A DNA stretch of 6,475 nt from an uncultured Bacteroidales bacterium (GTDB lineage: Bacteria > Bacteroidota > Bacteroidia > Bacteroidales > UBA932): assembly GCA_900546445.1 (NCBI GenBank), contig URCV01000065.1:1-6475 (forward strand), given 5' to 3'. Below, piece after piece: positions 1 to 5,634 of the stretch. Under the pieces are notes generated by a model. The model searched no databases. It was not told the origin of the DNA and worked only from the letters and a program-made list of their open reading frames with translations. The position numbers and the translations under genes were made by a program. The stretch's first letter is position 1; every line of letters begins with the position of its first letter.

Positions 1-692
1 ATAATCGCCCAAGCGCCACCTTCTTGTACGGCGGCCTTGAATGCAGGGAGATAGATTTCGTGAAGGGTACGGTCGTCCACTACGGAATTGGACTGAGTGC
101 GCTGGAACTCCTGATTGTTCACCGCGAAGTGCTTTACGCAGGCTGCTACGCCGTTTTTCTGAACGCCCTGTACGTATGGAACCACCATCTTTCCTGACAG
201 GAATGGGTCTTCGCCCATATACTCGAAGTTTCGTCCATTATAAGGAGTACGGCAGATGTTGACGCCAGGACCGAGAAGTATGTCTTTCTTACGATAGCGG
301 GCCTCTTCGCCTATGCTCGTACCATAGAGTAGGGACATCTCTTTGTCCCAAGTCGCCGCGAGGTTGATAAGAGCAGGAAAAGCCGTGCAGGAGTCGTTAG
401 TCCATCCGGCCTGGTCCCACTCGTCCCAGAGCACCTCCGGACGTATTCCGTGAGGGCCGTCGGTGTGCCAAACTTCCGGAATGCCCAGACGCGGAACGCC
501 TCGCGAGCTGAATTTGGACTGTGCCGTGGTCATACCCACCTTTTCCTTAGTGGTCATTCTGGCCAATGCATCCTCAACCCTGTCCTCTACCGGAGCATTA
601 GGGTTAAGGTATGTCGGGCCGTCGAATTTCGGCTGGTTGCAGCAGGCTGCCATAGCCAGCGCAACTGTAGAAAGAATAATGGTTCGTTTCAT
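1..692 (-). CDS. Glycoside hydrolase family 3 beta-glucosidase-like lipoprotein, N-terminal part (runs off left edge)
   Basis: Reading the minus strand from the ATG at 692 gives 230 uninterrupted codons that leave the window still open. GH3 enzymes cleave terminal beta-linked sugars (glucose, xylose) from oligosaccharides. The N-terminus (MKRTIILSTVALAMAACC) is a short signal peptide ending in a lipobox-like MAAC, so Cys17 is probably lipidated and the enzyme is periplasmic or on the outer membrane. GH3 N-terminal barrel motifs follow in order: HTDGPHG (residues 76-82, substrate-binding Asp78), GPGVNICRTP (141-150), GRNFEYMGEDP (153-163) and KHFAVNNQE (187-195, the family's Lys-His pair). The nucleophile Asp and the C-terminal domains lie outside the window, so substrate specificity cannot be judged. 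The gene is divergent from the nuclease gene, with its promoter in the shared A/T-rich gap. I see no frameshift. GH3 membership is near certain; the exact activity is not. Confidence 0.95.
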   Translation of the reverse strand, partial: MKRTIILSTVALAMAACCNQPKFDGPTYLNPNAPVEDRVEDALARMTTKEKVGMTTAQSKFSSRGVPRLGIPEVWHTDGPHGIRPEVLWDEWDQAGWTNDSCTAFPALINLAATWDKEMSLLYGTSIGEEARYRKKDILLGPGVNICRTPYNGRNFEYMGEDPFLSGKMVVPYVQGVQKNGVAACVKHFAVNNQEFQRTQSNSVVDDRTLHEIYLPAFKAAVQEGGAWAI

Positions 693-751
693 ATAAAGTG
701 TTTTGTCTAATCTAGCAATCGTATCACATATGATTAAGAGCATAAATTTAG

Positions 752-759
752 CAAATATA
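752..759 (-). promoter_or_regulatory. Putative -7 element for the GH3 gene
   Basis: On the minus strand this reads TATATTTG, an exact match to the Bacteroidota -7 consensus TAnnTTTG. Transcription would start near 746-748, giving a leader of about 55 bases before the ATG at 692. No good -33 TTTG is seen at the usual distance, so the match rests on the -7 box and its position. Confidence 0.5.
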
Positions 760-786
760 ATTTAATTTCAATCCATGAATATTGAT

Positions 787-794
787 TACCTTTG
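787..794 (+). promoter_or_regulatory. Putative -7 element for the S1/P1 nuclease gene
   Basis: TACCTTTG matches the TAnnTTTG consensus exactly. It ends only 4 bases before the ATG at 799, so the predicted start of transcription falls on or next to that ATG. The same octamer occurs in the DUF3575 promoter. The -33 region is weak (TTTC at 766-769). This promoter overlaps the divergent GH3 promoter, so the two may compete or share regulation. Confidence 0.55.
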
Positions 795-798
795 CGCC

Positions 799-1590
799 AT
801 GAAACAAATGACAAAACTTTTTAAGATGATTTGCCTGGTGGTGGGTCTTCTTGCCGTGTCTGTCGACGGCTATTCTTGGGGGCAGAAAGGTCACGACGTT
901 ACTTGTGCCATCGCACAGAAACATTTAACTAAAAAGGCTTCGAAGCAGATTGCCGAGATTCTCGATGGTAAGTCCATCGTTTATTGGGCCAATTGGATGG
1001 ACAATGCAAGCCACACTCCTGAATACAAATACACAAAAACTTGGCATTATAAGAACATCGATGCCGACGAAACTTACGAAGACGCTCTCTTGAACGAGAA
1101 TGGCGACGTGGTTCGCGCTGTGGAAAACCTCATCGCCGACTTGAAGGGCGGTAACCTCAGTAAGGAGCAGCAGGCTCTTTCCCTTAAGTTCTTGGTTCAT
1201 CTGGTGGGTGATTTGCATTGTCCTATGCATATGGGCCACAGGTCCGATCTGGGCGGCAACAAATGGCAGGTGCAGTATTTCAATAGGGGCACCAACCTCC
1301 ATTCCATCTGGGATTCAGGCGTCATCGAAAGCGCTCATAAATGGACTTACACCGAGTGGGTGGAGCAGATCGACACGAATAGCAAGGCCGTGAATAAGAA
1401 ATTGGTCGAAGGTACTCCTCAGGAATGGGGTAAGGAAACTTACGAAATCTGCAAGACCATTTACGATGCCACTCCTGTGGGCTCTAAATTGTCTTATGAC
1501 TATGTAGGTGAGTGGACTACCACCATCGAGGACCAACTCCTTCGCGCCGGCCTTCGCCTCGCTTCCGTCTTGAACGAAATTTTCAAGTAA
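799..1590 (+). CDS. S1/P1-type zinc-dependent nuclease, secreted
   Basis: This family degrades single-stranded DNA and RNA, and often 3'-nucleotides, using three zinc ions in the periplasm or outside the cell. From the ATG at 799 the protein is 263 residues, normal for bacterial members. Residues 1-26 are a signal peptide, and cleavage between Ser26 and Trp27 would give a mature N-terminus starting with Trp. That fits the family, in which the first Trp binds zinc through its backbone. All nine expected ligands are present: Trp27, His32 (GHD), Asp68, His83 (TWHY), His134 and Asp138 (HLVGD), His144 (PMH), His168 and Asp172 (NLHSIWDS). An ATG at 775 would put a polar stretch before the signal peptide and lies upstream of the -7 box, so it was rejected. 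Starts at 808 or 826 remain possible because the predicted transcript begins near 799. Likely role: scavenging of nucleotides or phosphate. Confidence 0.95.
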   Translation: MKQMTKLFKMICLVVGLLAVSVDGYSWGQKGHDVTCAIAQKHLTKKASKQIAEILDGKSIVYWANWMDNASHTPEYKYTKTWHYKNIDADETYEDALLNENGDVVRAVENLIADLKGGNLSKEQQALSLKFLVHLVGDLHCPMHMGHRSDLGGNKWQVQYFNRGTNLHSIWDSGVIESAHKWTYTEWVEQIDTNSKAVNKKLVEGTPQEWGKETYEICKTIYDATPVGSKLSYDYVGEWTTTIEDQLLRAGLRLASVLNEIFK

Positions 1591-1603
1591 TTTCTTATAT
1601 TTG
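1570..1603 (+). promoter_or_regulatory. Putative promoter of sotB
   Basis: TTG at 1570-1572 and TATATTTG at 1596-1603 fit the Bacteroidota -33 and -7 elements, with a 23-base spacer, slightly long. The -33 element lies inside the last codons of the nuclease gene. Transcription would start around 1608, leaving a leader of about 45 bases that contains the dyad at 1613-1634. Confidence 0.5.
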
Positions 1604-1612
1604 CGGCCAGAA

Positions 1613-1634
1613 ATCTTCGTAGAGTTGCGAAGAT
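1613..1634 (+). promoter_or_regulatory. Inverted repeat in the sotB leader: operator or 5' hairpin
   Basis: ATCTTCGT (1613-1620) and GCGAAGAT (1627-1634) are complementary, 7 Watson-Crick pairs plus one G-T, around a 6-base loop AGAGTT. The element starts a few bases after the predicted transcription start. No T-run follows, so it is not a standard terminator. It could be a repressor operator with dyad symmetry or a stabilising 5' stem in the mRNA; the sequence alone does not decide. Confidence 0.4.
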
Positions 1635-1652
1635 AGGTTAGTTTAGTAGTGT

Positions 1653-2849
1653 ATGAAAAGTGGTAATGGTATGCCGCTTAGGGTGTGGTTTCCTCTGGTA
1701 GGACTCACTCTCTCGACTTTTATTTTTAACACGTCCGAATTTATTCCCATCGGACTGTTGACGGACATAGCATCTGACTTCAATATGACTGAGGCCGGTG
1801 CCGGAATGTTGATTTCCGTCTATGCTTGGGTGGTGATGCTCTTGTCTCTCCCTCTGATGATTTTAGCTTCAAAGGTGGAACCGAGGAAGTTGCTGCTGGG
1901 TTTGGTCGCAGCATTTTCTGCGTTTCAGGTGATGTCGTTCAGCTCCGTTAATTATGCCATGCTGATGGCGTCCAGAATAGGAGTGGCTTGCACTCACGCC
2001 ATATTTTGGTCGATAATCTCCCCGATAGCAGTGAAAATCGCACCCGAAGAACATAGGGCATTGGCATTGAGTATGGTGGTGACCGGCTCTTCGATAGCGA
2101 TGATTCTGGGAATGCCAATTGGCAGGATGATTGGCCTGCATATAGGGTGGAGGATGACCTTTTTAAGCATAGGCATCTTTTCATTTGCCACTTTCCTATA
2201 TCTGCTTGCGACTCTGCCATCTATTGCTCCGAGCGGAAAGTTCTCGGTAAGGGATTTGCCCGAAATGTTGCATAATAAGGCGCTGGTCGGGTTGTATCTG
2301 TTCGTACTGCTCTTTTCAGGGGCTTATTATATATGCTACAGCTATATAGAGCCTTTCCTGAAGCAAATCGTGGGTATGCCGGATTCGCTTGTGACCAGAG
2401 TGCTGATGATTTTCGGATGTGCGGGAATAGTGGGTAGTATCTTGTTCTCCAAGTTCTATTCGAAGAACAAGTATTTCTTTACCACTTGCATTATGGTAAT
2501 CTTTGCGACTTGCATGCTTCTCATCTTCCCGGTTTCGAAAAGTGCATTGGCTATCATAGTGTTATGTGTGTTCTGGGGATTGACGTCCACTACCTTTAAT
2601 GTGTCTATGCAGAACGAGGTCATAAACCTTACCACGCCGGCACAGAGTGCGGTGGCGATGTCCATATCTTCCGGAATCTTCAATATGGGAATTGGCTGCG
2701 GAACTTATATAGGAGGACTGGTATGCACGCATTCTTCCATAGCCAATATAGGCTTCGTGGCGGGAATAGTAGCCGTAGTGGGCGTATTATATTGGGTTTT
2801 CAGACTGTCCGGTCTATATAAGGTGGCGGAGCTGCGACGGGGGCAGTAG
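1653..2849 (+). CDS. sotB: SotB-type MFS sugar efflux transporter
   Basis: An inner-membrane, proton-driven exporter of the major facilitator superfamily. E. coli SotB exports sugars such as arabinose and IPTG. The 398-residue length matches E. coli SotB (396), and segments agree closely from memory: FNTSEFIPIGLL (25-36), YAWVV and SLPLM (57-69), VEPRKLL (75-81), SRIGVA then HAIFWSI (107-121), GMPIGR (153-158), GWRMTF (165-170), SYIEPF in the seventh or eighth helix region, and SSGIFNMGIG near the C-terminus. The protein is hydrophobic throughout, consistent with 12 membrane helices and a central loop around residues 188-210. The ATG at 1653 is chosen because it follows the leader directly; ATG at 1671 would also keep helix 1. 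No strong Shine-Dalgarno is seen, as is usual in this phylum. It is followed after 82 bases by a HAD phosphatase on the same strand. The natural substrate is unknown; drug export is the main alternative. Confidence 0.9.
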   Translation: MKSGNGMPLRVWFPLVGLTLSTFIFNTSEFIPIGLLTDIASDFNMTEAGAGMLISVYAWVVMLLSLPLMILASKVEPRKLLLGLVAAFSAFQVMSFSSVNYAMLMASRIGVACTHAIFWSIISPIAVKIAPEEHRALALSMVVTGSSIAMILGMPIGRMIGLHIGWRMTFLSIGIFSFATFLYLLATLPSIAPSGKFSVRDLPEMLHNKALVGLYLFVLLFSGAYYICYSYIEPFLKQIVGMPDSLVTRVLMIFGCAGIVGSILFSKFYSKNKYFFTTCIMVIFATCMLLIFPVSKSALAIIVLCVFWGLTSTTFNVSMQNEVINLTTPAQSAVAMSISSGIFNMGIGCGTYIGGLVCTHSSIANIGFVAGIVAVVGVLYWVFRLSGLYKVAELRRGQ

Positions 2850-2931
2850 TTTGGAAGATAGAGTGTGCCGGTGACACTTGACTGATGGGAAAAGGCATGT
2901 AGACAAGAAAGGTAATTAACAGTTATTTTGA

Positions 2932-3711
2932 ATGAAGAAGTTCAAGGCGATTTTTAGCGACATAGACGGGACACTGGTGAGTTTTACGACTCATCGGGTG
3001 CCGGAGAGTACATTTAAGGCGATCGAACAGGCTCGAAGTCAAGGCGTAAAGGTAATCATAGCGACCGGCAGGCCTTTCGGAGATTTCGATATTATAGGGG
3101 ATGTGCCTTACGATGCCGTCATCTCTTTGAACGGATCGGATTGCCGATGGAAAGACGGCCAAGTGATTCGCCGGCATTTTATCGACTACGACGAATTCAA
3201 GAAGATGTCGGAACTGTCCGACGAGTACGGCTTCGCGCTATGCCTTGAACTAAGCGAGGGCTTCTTCATAAACCGCATAACCCCTCATGTACTGGATGTC
3301 GCCAATACTCTTAATCATTCGGTTCCGGTTCCGGCCGACATAGAAGAGGTGTTCAGAACCTATGGCTGTGGGCAGTTGTCCGCTTATTTCGATGCTGAGA
3401 CCGAGCGGAAGGTGATGCCTCAAGTTCCAGGCCTTTGCGCAAGCAGGTGGCATCCCGGGTTCGTTAATATAGATGTCGCGGGCATAGACAAGGGCACGGC
3501 CTTAAAGGAAATGGCCGGGCTTATGGGAATTGGCATAGATGAGACCATCTCTTTCGGTGATGGGGGAAATGACATCCCTCTTATTAAGGCTGCCGGTCTG
3601 GGTGTGGCGATGGGGAATGCCGGAGAGGAGCTGAAGGCCGTGGCCGGCTATGTCACCGCTTCGGTCGACGAGGACGGGTTTGCTGCCGCCCTGCAAAGAT
3701 TTGTGCTGTAG
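2932..3711 (+). CDS. Cof-type HAD superfamily (IIB) phosphatase
   Basis: A cytosolic magnesium-dependent phosphatase of 259 residues, within the usual range for Cof/YigL/YbiV-like enzymes, which commonly act on sugar phosphates, FMN or PLP. All four HAD motifs are present. Motif I is DIDGT with nucleophile Asp10 and acid/base Asp12. Motif II is Thr45 in ATGRP. Motif III is Lys187 in GIDKGTAL. Motif IV is GDGGND with Asp210 and Asp214. The stretch between motifs II and III (about 85-180) is the C2B cap that sets substrate choice. The gene follows sotB by 82 bases, with no convincing promoter or terminator between, although TTATTTTG at 2923-2930 is a near miss to the -7 consensus just before the ATG. 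Cotranscription with the sugar exporter suggests a sugar-phosphate substrate; that is inference from context. Confidence 0.93.
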   Translation: MKKFKAIFSDIDGTLVSFTTHRVPESTFKAIEQARSQGVKVIIATGRPFGDFDIIGDVPYDAVISLNGSDCRWKDGQVIRRHFIDYDEFKKMSELSDEYGFALCLELSEGFFINRITPHVLDVANTLNHSVPVPADIEEVFRTYGCGQLSAYFDAETERKVMPQVPGLCASRWHPGFVNIDVAGIDKGTALKEMAGLMGIGIDETISFGDGGNDIPLIKAAGLGVAMGNAGEELKAVAGYVTASVDEDGFAAALQRFVL

Positions 3712-3767
3712 CTCCGCCTCGCTTTTTACCACCTGGCCTTTTTTCCGCTTTGTCTGCATTTTAGCGA

Positions 3768-3854
3768 CTTCGCTCACAGCAGGTATCTTCGTTTACGGCA
3801 GGTATCTTCTCTCACAGCAGGTATCTTCGTTTACGGCAGGTATCTGTGTTTGCG
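3768..3854 (+). repeat. 19-bp tandem repeats with a 38-bp higher-order period
   Basis: Four 19-base units lie head to tail from 3779: GCAGGTATCTTCGTTTACG (3779-3797), GCAGGTATCTTCTCTCACA (3798-3816), an exact copy of the first (3817-3835), and GCAGGTATCTGTGTTTGCG (3836-3854). A partial unit ending CTTCGCTCACA precedes them (3768-3778). Alternate units match better, so bases 3773-3807 and 3811-3845 form an exact 35-base repeat offset by 38. Neither period is a multiple of 3, and no coding function is apparent. The block sits between the HAD gene and the IS66 remnant. The 56 bases between the HAD stop codon and the repeat show nothing recognisable. Confidence 0.85.
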
Positions 3855-3870
3855 CTCACGGTAGGACGCT

Positions 3871-4182
3871 TTGTTCTCGTTCGCAGCAAAGCTCAAGCCC
3901 GATGCAATCAAGGAACGGAGAGAGAAGGAGGCGTATCCAATCATACAAGCCTTCGAAAAATGGATGAACACGGTCGCTGGCAGCTTCGCCCCTAAATCCA
4001 GAATGGGGAAGGCCATAGTATATACGTACTCTCTTCTACCGAGGCTGAGCCGCTATGTCCTTGACGGACGATACGATATTGACATCAGAAACTGGCTTGA
4101 AGACACGCTCAAAAGGCTCCCCACCGAAAAGGATATTACAATGCTTCTCCCTGAAAACTGGCAGCCAGTGACGGCAAAGTAA
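3871..4182 (+). pseudogene. IS66-family transposase remnant (C-terminal piece with internal deletion)
   Basis: The frame open from 3865 to the TAA at 4180-4182 encodes about 103 residues. Residues about 15-71 resemble the late catalytic region of IS66 transposases: REKEAYPIIQAFEKWM, then SRMGKAIVYTYSLLPRLSRY and LDGRYDID. An intact IS66 protein continues after DGRYDID with the NNxxE-type segment carrying the third catalytic acid, then GRKN and the C-terminal domain. Here the sequence jumps at about 4084 to RNWLEDTLKRLPTEKDI and LLPENW, the extreme C-terminal end. Roughly 45-50 residues are missing in frame, including the catalytic Glu. The upstream part of the transposase and the accessory genes (tnpA, tnpB) are absent, and no ATG begins the frame. 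It is therefore a dead relic. The exact left boundary is uncertain, somewhere between 3855 and 3910. Confidence 0.85.
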
Positions 4183-4213
4183 CAGTCAATGACAGCGAGT
4201 GACGGACAGTTAC
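4179..4213 (+). repeat. Imperfect inverted repeat, possible IS66 right end
   Basis: GTAACAGTC (4179-4187) and GACAGTTAC, ending at 4213, pair at 8 of 9 positions. AGTGACGG also occurs twice as a direct repeat (4167-4174 and 4198-4205). IS66 elements generally begin GTAA and end TTAC just beyond the last transposase gene, so GTTAC at 4209-4213 could be the outer right end. No matching left end is visible in the window. Confidence 0.3.
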
Positions 4214-4221
4214 AAAATTCG

Positions 4222-4265
4222 GAGCATTACCCCGCTATCCGCTTGAACTGAGTGCTCTTTTTTTT
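4222..4265 (+). terminator. Candidate rho-independent terminator
   Basis: GAGCATT (4222-4228) pairs with AGTGCTC (4251-4257), 6 Watson-Crick pairs plus one G-T, followed at once by eight T (4258-4265). The loop of 22 bases is long and the stem modest, so efficiency is uncertain. It would insulate the fimbria-type operon from transcripts entering through the IS66 remnant. Confidence 0.5.
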
Positions 4266-4317
4266 GCAAGTCCGGTGTGTGGCAGGTCTTTCATTTTCAG
4301 ATCAATTCTTGTCAAAT

Positions 4318-4326
4318 GGGGGGGGG
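4318..4326 (+). repeat. Homopolymer run of nine G upstream of the DUF3575 promoter
   Basis: Nine consecutive G lie 20 bases before the -33 element of the promoter at 4347-4378. Tracts of this length are prone to slipped-strand length change. Its placement just upstream of a surface-structure promoter is the typical position for a transcriptional phase-variation tract, but variation cannot be shown from a single sequence. Confidence 0.9.
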
Positions 4327-4346
4327 TGATAAAATAGAAAAAATTT

Positions 4347-4378
4347 TTTGTTATTATAAGTAGAAATGCTTACCTTTG
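4347..4378 (+). promoter_or_regulatory. Promoter of the DUF3575-DUF5119 operon
   Basis: TTTG (4347-4350) and TACCTTTG (4371-4378) match the Bacteroidota -33 and -7 consensus with a 20-base spacer, the best promoter in the window. Transcription would start around 4383, giving a leader of about 28 bases. The -33 box lies at the end of an A6T6 tract (4338-4349), which is likely to bend DNA or act as an UP-like element. Confidence 0.75.
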
Positions 4379-4388
4379 AACGATAATG

Positions 4389-4399
4389 TCAAATTTTGA
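4389..4399 (+). promoter_or_regulatory. Short palindrome in the DUF3575 leader
   Basis: TCAAATTTTGA is a perfect 5+1+5 palindrome between the predicted transcription start and the ATG at 4411. It could be a small operator, but in A/T-rich DNA such a palindrome can arise by chance. Confidence 0.2.
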
Positions 4400-4410
4400 A
4401 ATAATCTAAA

Positions 4411-5631
4411 ATGGCAAACTTCAAAACATACCTCTTTACGGTCTTCGCAATCCTTGCGAGTTTGGCCGCCTGCCTGACTGCGGGAGCGCAGCCGAGGGAG
4501 AGGCGTGAGTTTGCCATTCATTATCGTTTCGACAGGGTTGATGTTGATTCCAGCTACATGGACAACGCGGCCGCCATTGACACTATCCGTTTCTGTCTTA
4601 CCCATTCCGTACATATCGACAGCATTACAGTCTATGCATGGGCGTCTCCCGAGGGAGGTTATCCTCACAACAAGTGGTTGTCAGAGAAGCGTGCAGCGGC
4701 AGCGAAGGAGCTGCTCCTGTCCCTTGCCGCTGACACCACGAAGCTGAATGAGGGCAAGATCAAGATCAGTTCTCTTGCGGAGAACTGGCCGGGCTTGCTG
4801 GAGCTTGTGGAGAAGAATTACCATAGGCCGAACCGGGAGAGGCTGCTCAGGATACTTCGTGCCGAGGGAATAGGGGAGGAGACCCGCAAGTGGAGAATCA
4901 AGAATCTAGACGGTGGCTATACCTGGAATTACCTGAAGCAGCACTACATGAAGCAGTTGCGCAGTGCTACCTGGGTTTGCGTATGGACCAGTGTGGGGGC
5001 TATTGCTCCTTTGCCTGAGCTCAGGGACAGCCTGTGCTCACCTCAGATCGGTCTGGGAAGGACGGTGGAGGCTGTTGGAAGGCCGGTTTCGGAGTTTTCC
5101 TTTGCGGTGAAGACGAATTTGCCTGCGGACTTGGTTACTGCGGTGAATCTGGGTGTGGAGGTGCCGCTGGGAGAGAATTTTTCGCTTAATGCACATTTTA
5201 CCTTCCCTTGGTGGACTGCAGGTCCTTACGGGAATAAGTATGCTCTTCAGATGCTTGATGCGGAGGGTGAGCTGAGGTGGTGGTTTGCTCCGGGAGAGAA
5301 ACGTTTTGAGGGACATTATGTTGCCCTGCAGGGTAGCGGAGGCAAGTTCGACCTGCAGTGGGGAAGAGATATAGGCTGCTACCAGTGTTATAACTGGGGA
5401 GTTGGCTTGAGCTATGGCTATTCGATGAGCCTTAGCGAGCATTGGAATCTGGAGTTTGCCCTTACTTTGGGGTATCTTGCTATAGATTACCAGCACTATG
5501 TTCCGAGTCCGGACTGGTCGGTTCTGCTCAGGGACAATGCGAAGGCGGGAGTCCTGCATTATTTCGGACCTACCGGCTTGAAGATCAGTCTGGTGTATCC
5601 GTTTCACATTCAGCGCGGCGGGAGGCGATAG
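4411..5631 (+). CDS. DUF3575 outer-membrane protein with OmpA-like N-terminal domain (fimbria-operon type)
   Basis: A 406-residue exported protein. Residues 1-26 form a signal peptide with AGA|Q as a signal peptidase I site, but LAAC at 18-21 is also a good lipobox, so lipidation at Cys21 is possible. Residues about 34-105 resemble an OmpA-type peptidoglycan-binding domain: YAWASPEGG (75-83) and NxxLSxxRA (87-95). Arg94 aligns with the OmpA binding Arg; the partner Asp of OmpA is not evident. The C-terminal part (about 229-401) is DUF3575: FAVKTNLPADL, NLGVEVPLGENFSLN, FPWW, then alternating strands rich in Tyr and Trp, ending LVYPF and a basic tail. It is probably an outer-membrane barrel. 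DUF3575 genes typically start Bacteroidales FimA/Mfa-type fimbria operons. A DUF5119 gene follows after 3 bases, which fits. Its exact role in fimbria assembly or anchoring is unknown. Confidence 0.85.
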   Translation: MANFKTYLFTVFAILASLAACLTAGAQPRERREFAIHYRFDRVDVDSSYMDNAAAIDTIRFCLTHSVHIDSITVYAWASPEGGYPHNKWLSEKRAAAAKELLLSLAADTTKLNEGKIKISSLAENWPGLLELVEKNYHRPNRERLLRILRAEGIGEETRKWRIKNLDGGYTWNYLKQHYMKQLRSATWVCVWTSVGAIAPLPELRDSLCSPQIGLGRTVEAVGRPVSEFSFAVKTNLPADLVTAVNLGVEVPLGENFSLNAHFTFPWWTAGPYGNKYALQMLDAEGELRWWFAPGEKRFEGHYVALQGSGGKFDLQWGRDIGCYQCYNWGVGLSYGYSMSLSEHWNLEFALTLGYLAIDYQHYVPSPDWSVLLRDNAKAGVLHYFGPTGLKISLVYPFHIQRGGRR

Positions 5632-5634
5632 GCT

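Noticed and set aside
450..710. Plus-strand open frames opposite the GH3 gene
   Set aside because: They are antisense to a clear GH3 coding sequence and the translations show no recognisable domain.
775..798. Upstream ATG giving an 8-residue longer nuclease
   Set aside because: It lies before the -7 box, adds polar residues ahead of a normal signal peptide, and the start at 799 matches family N-termini better.
2862..2878. Hairpin AGTGT-N7-ACACT between sotB and the HAD gene as a terminator
   Set aside because: Only 5 base pairs and no T-run follows, so it would not be expected to stop transcription.
3768..3854. Possible CRISPR array
   Set aside because: The 19-base units abut each other with no spacers, and no cas gene is present.
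3650..3967. Open frame of 105 codons crossing the HAD end, the repeats and the IS66 remnant
   Set aside because: It overlaps the conserved HAD C-terminus out of frame and is built mostly from tandem repeat and transposase DNA read in the wrong frame.
4310..4394. TGTCAAAT repeated at 4310-4317 and 4387-4394 around the operon promoter, considered as recombination sites of an invertible promoter
   Set aside because: The copies are direct, not inverted, and only 8 bases long in A/T-rich DNA; no recombinase gene is in the window.
5038..5607. Minus-strand open frame of 189 codons
   Set aside because: It is antisense to the conserved DUF3575 domain and has no promoter or recognisable motif; it reflects the codon use of the real gene.
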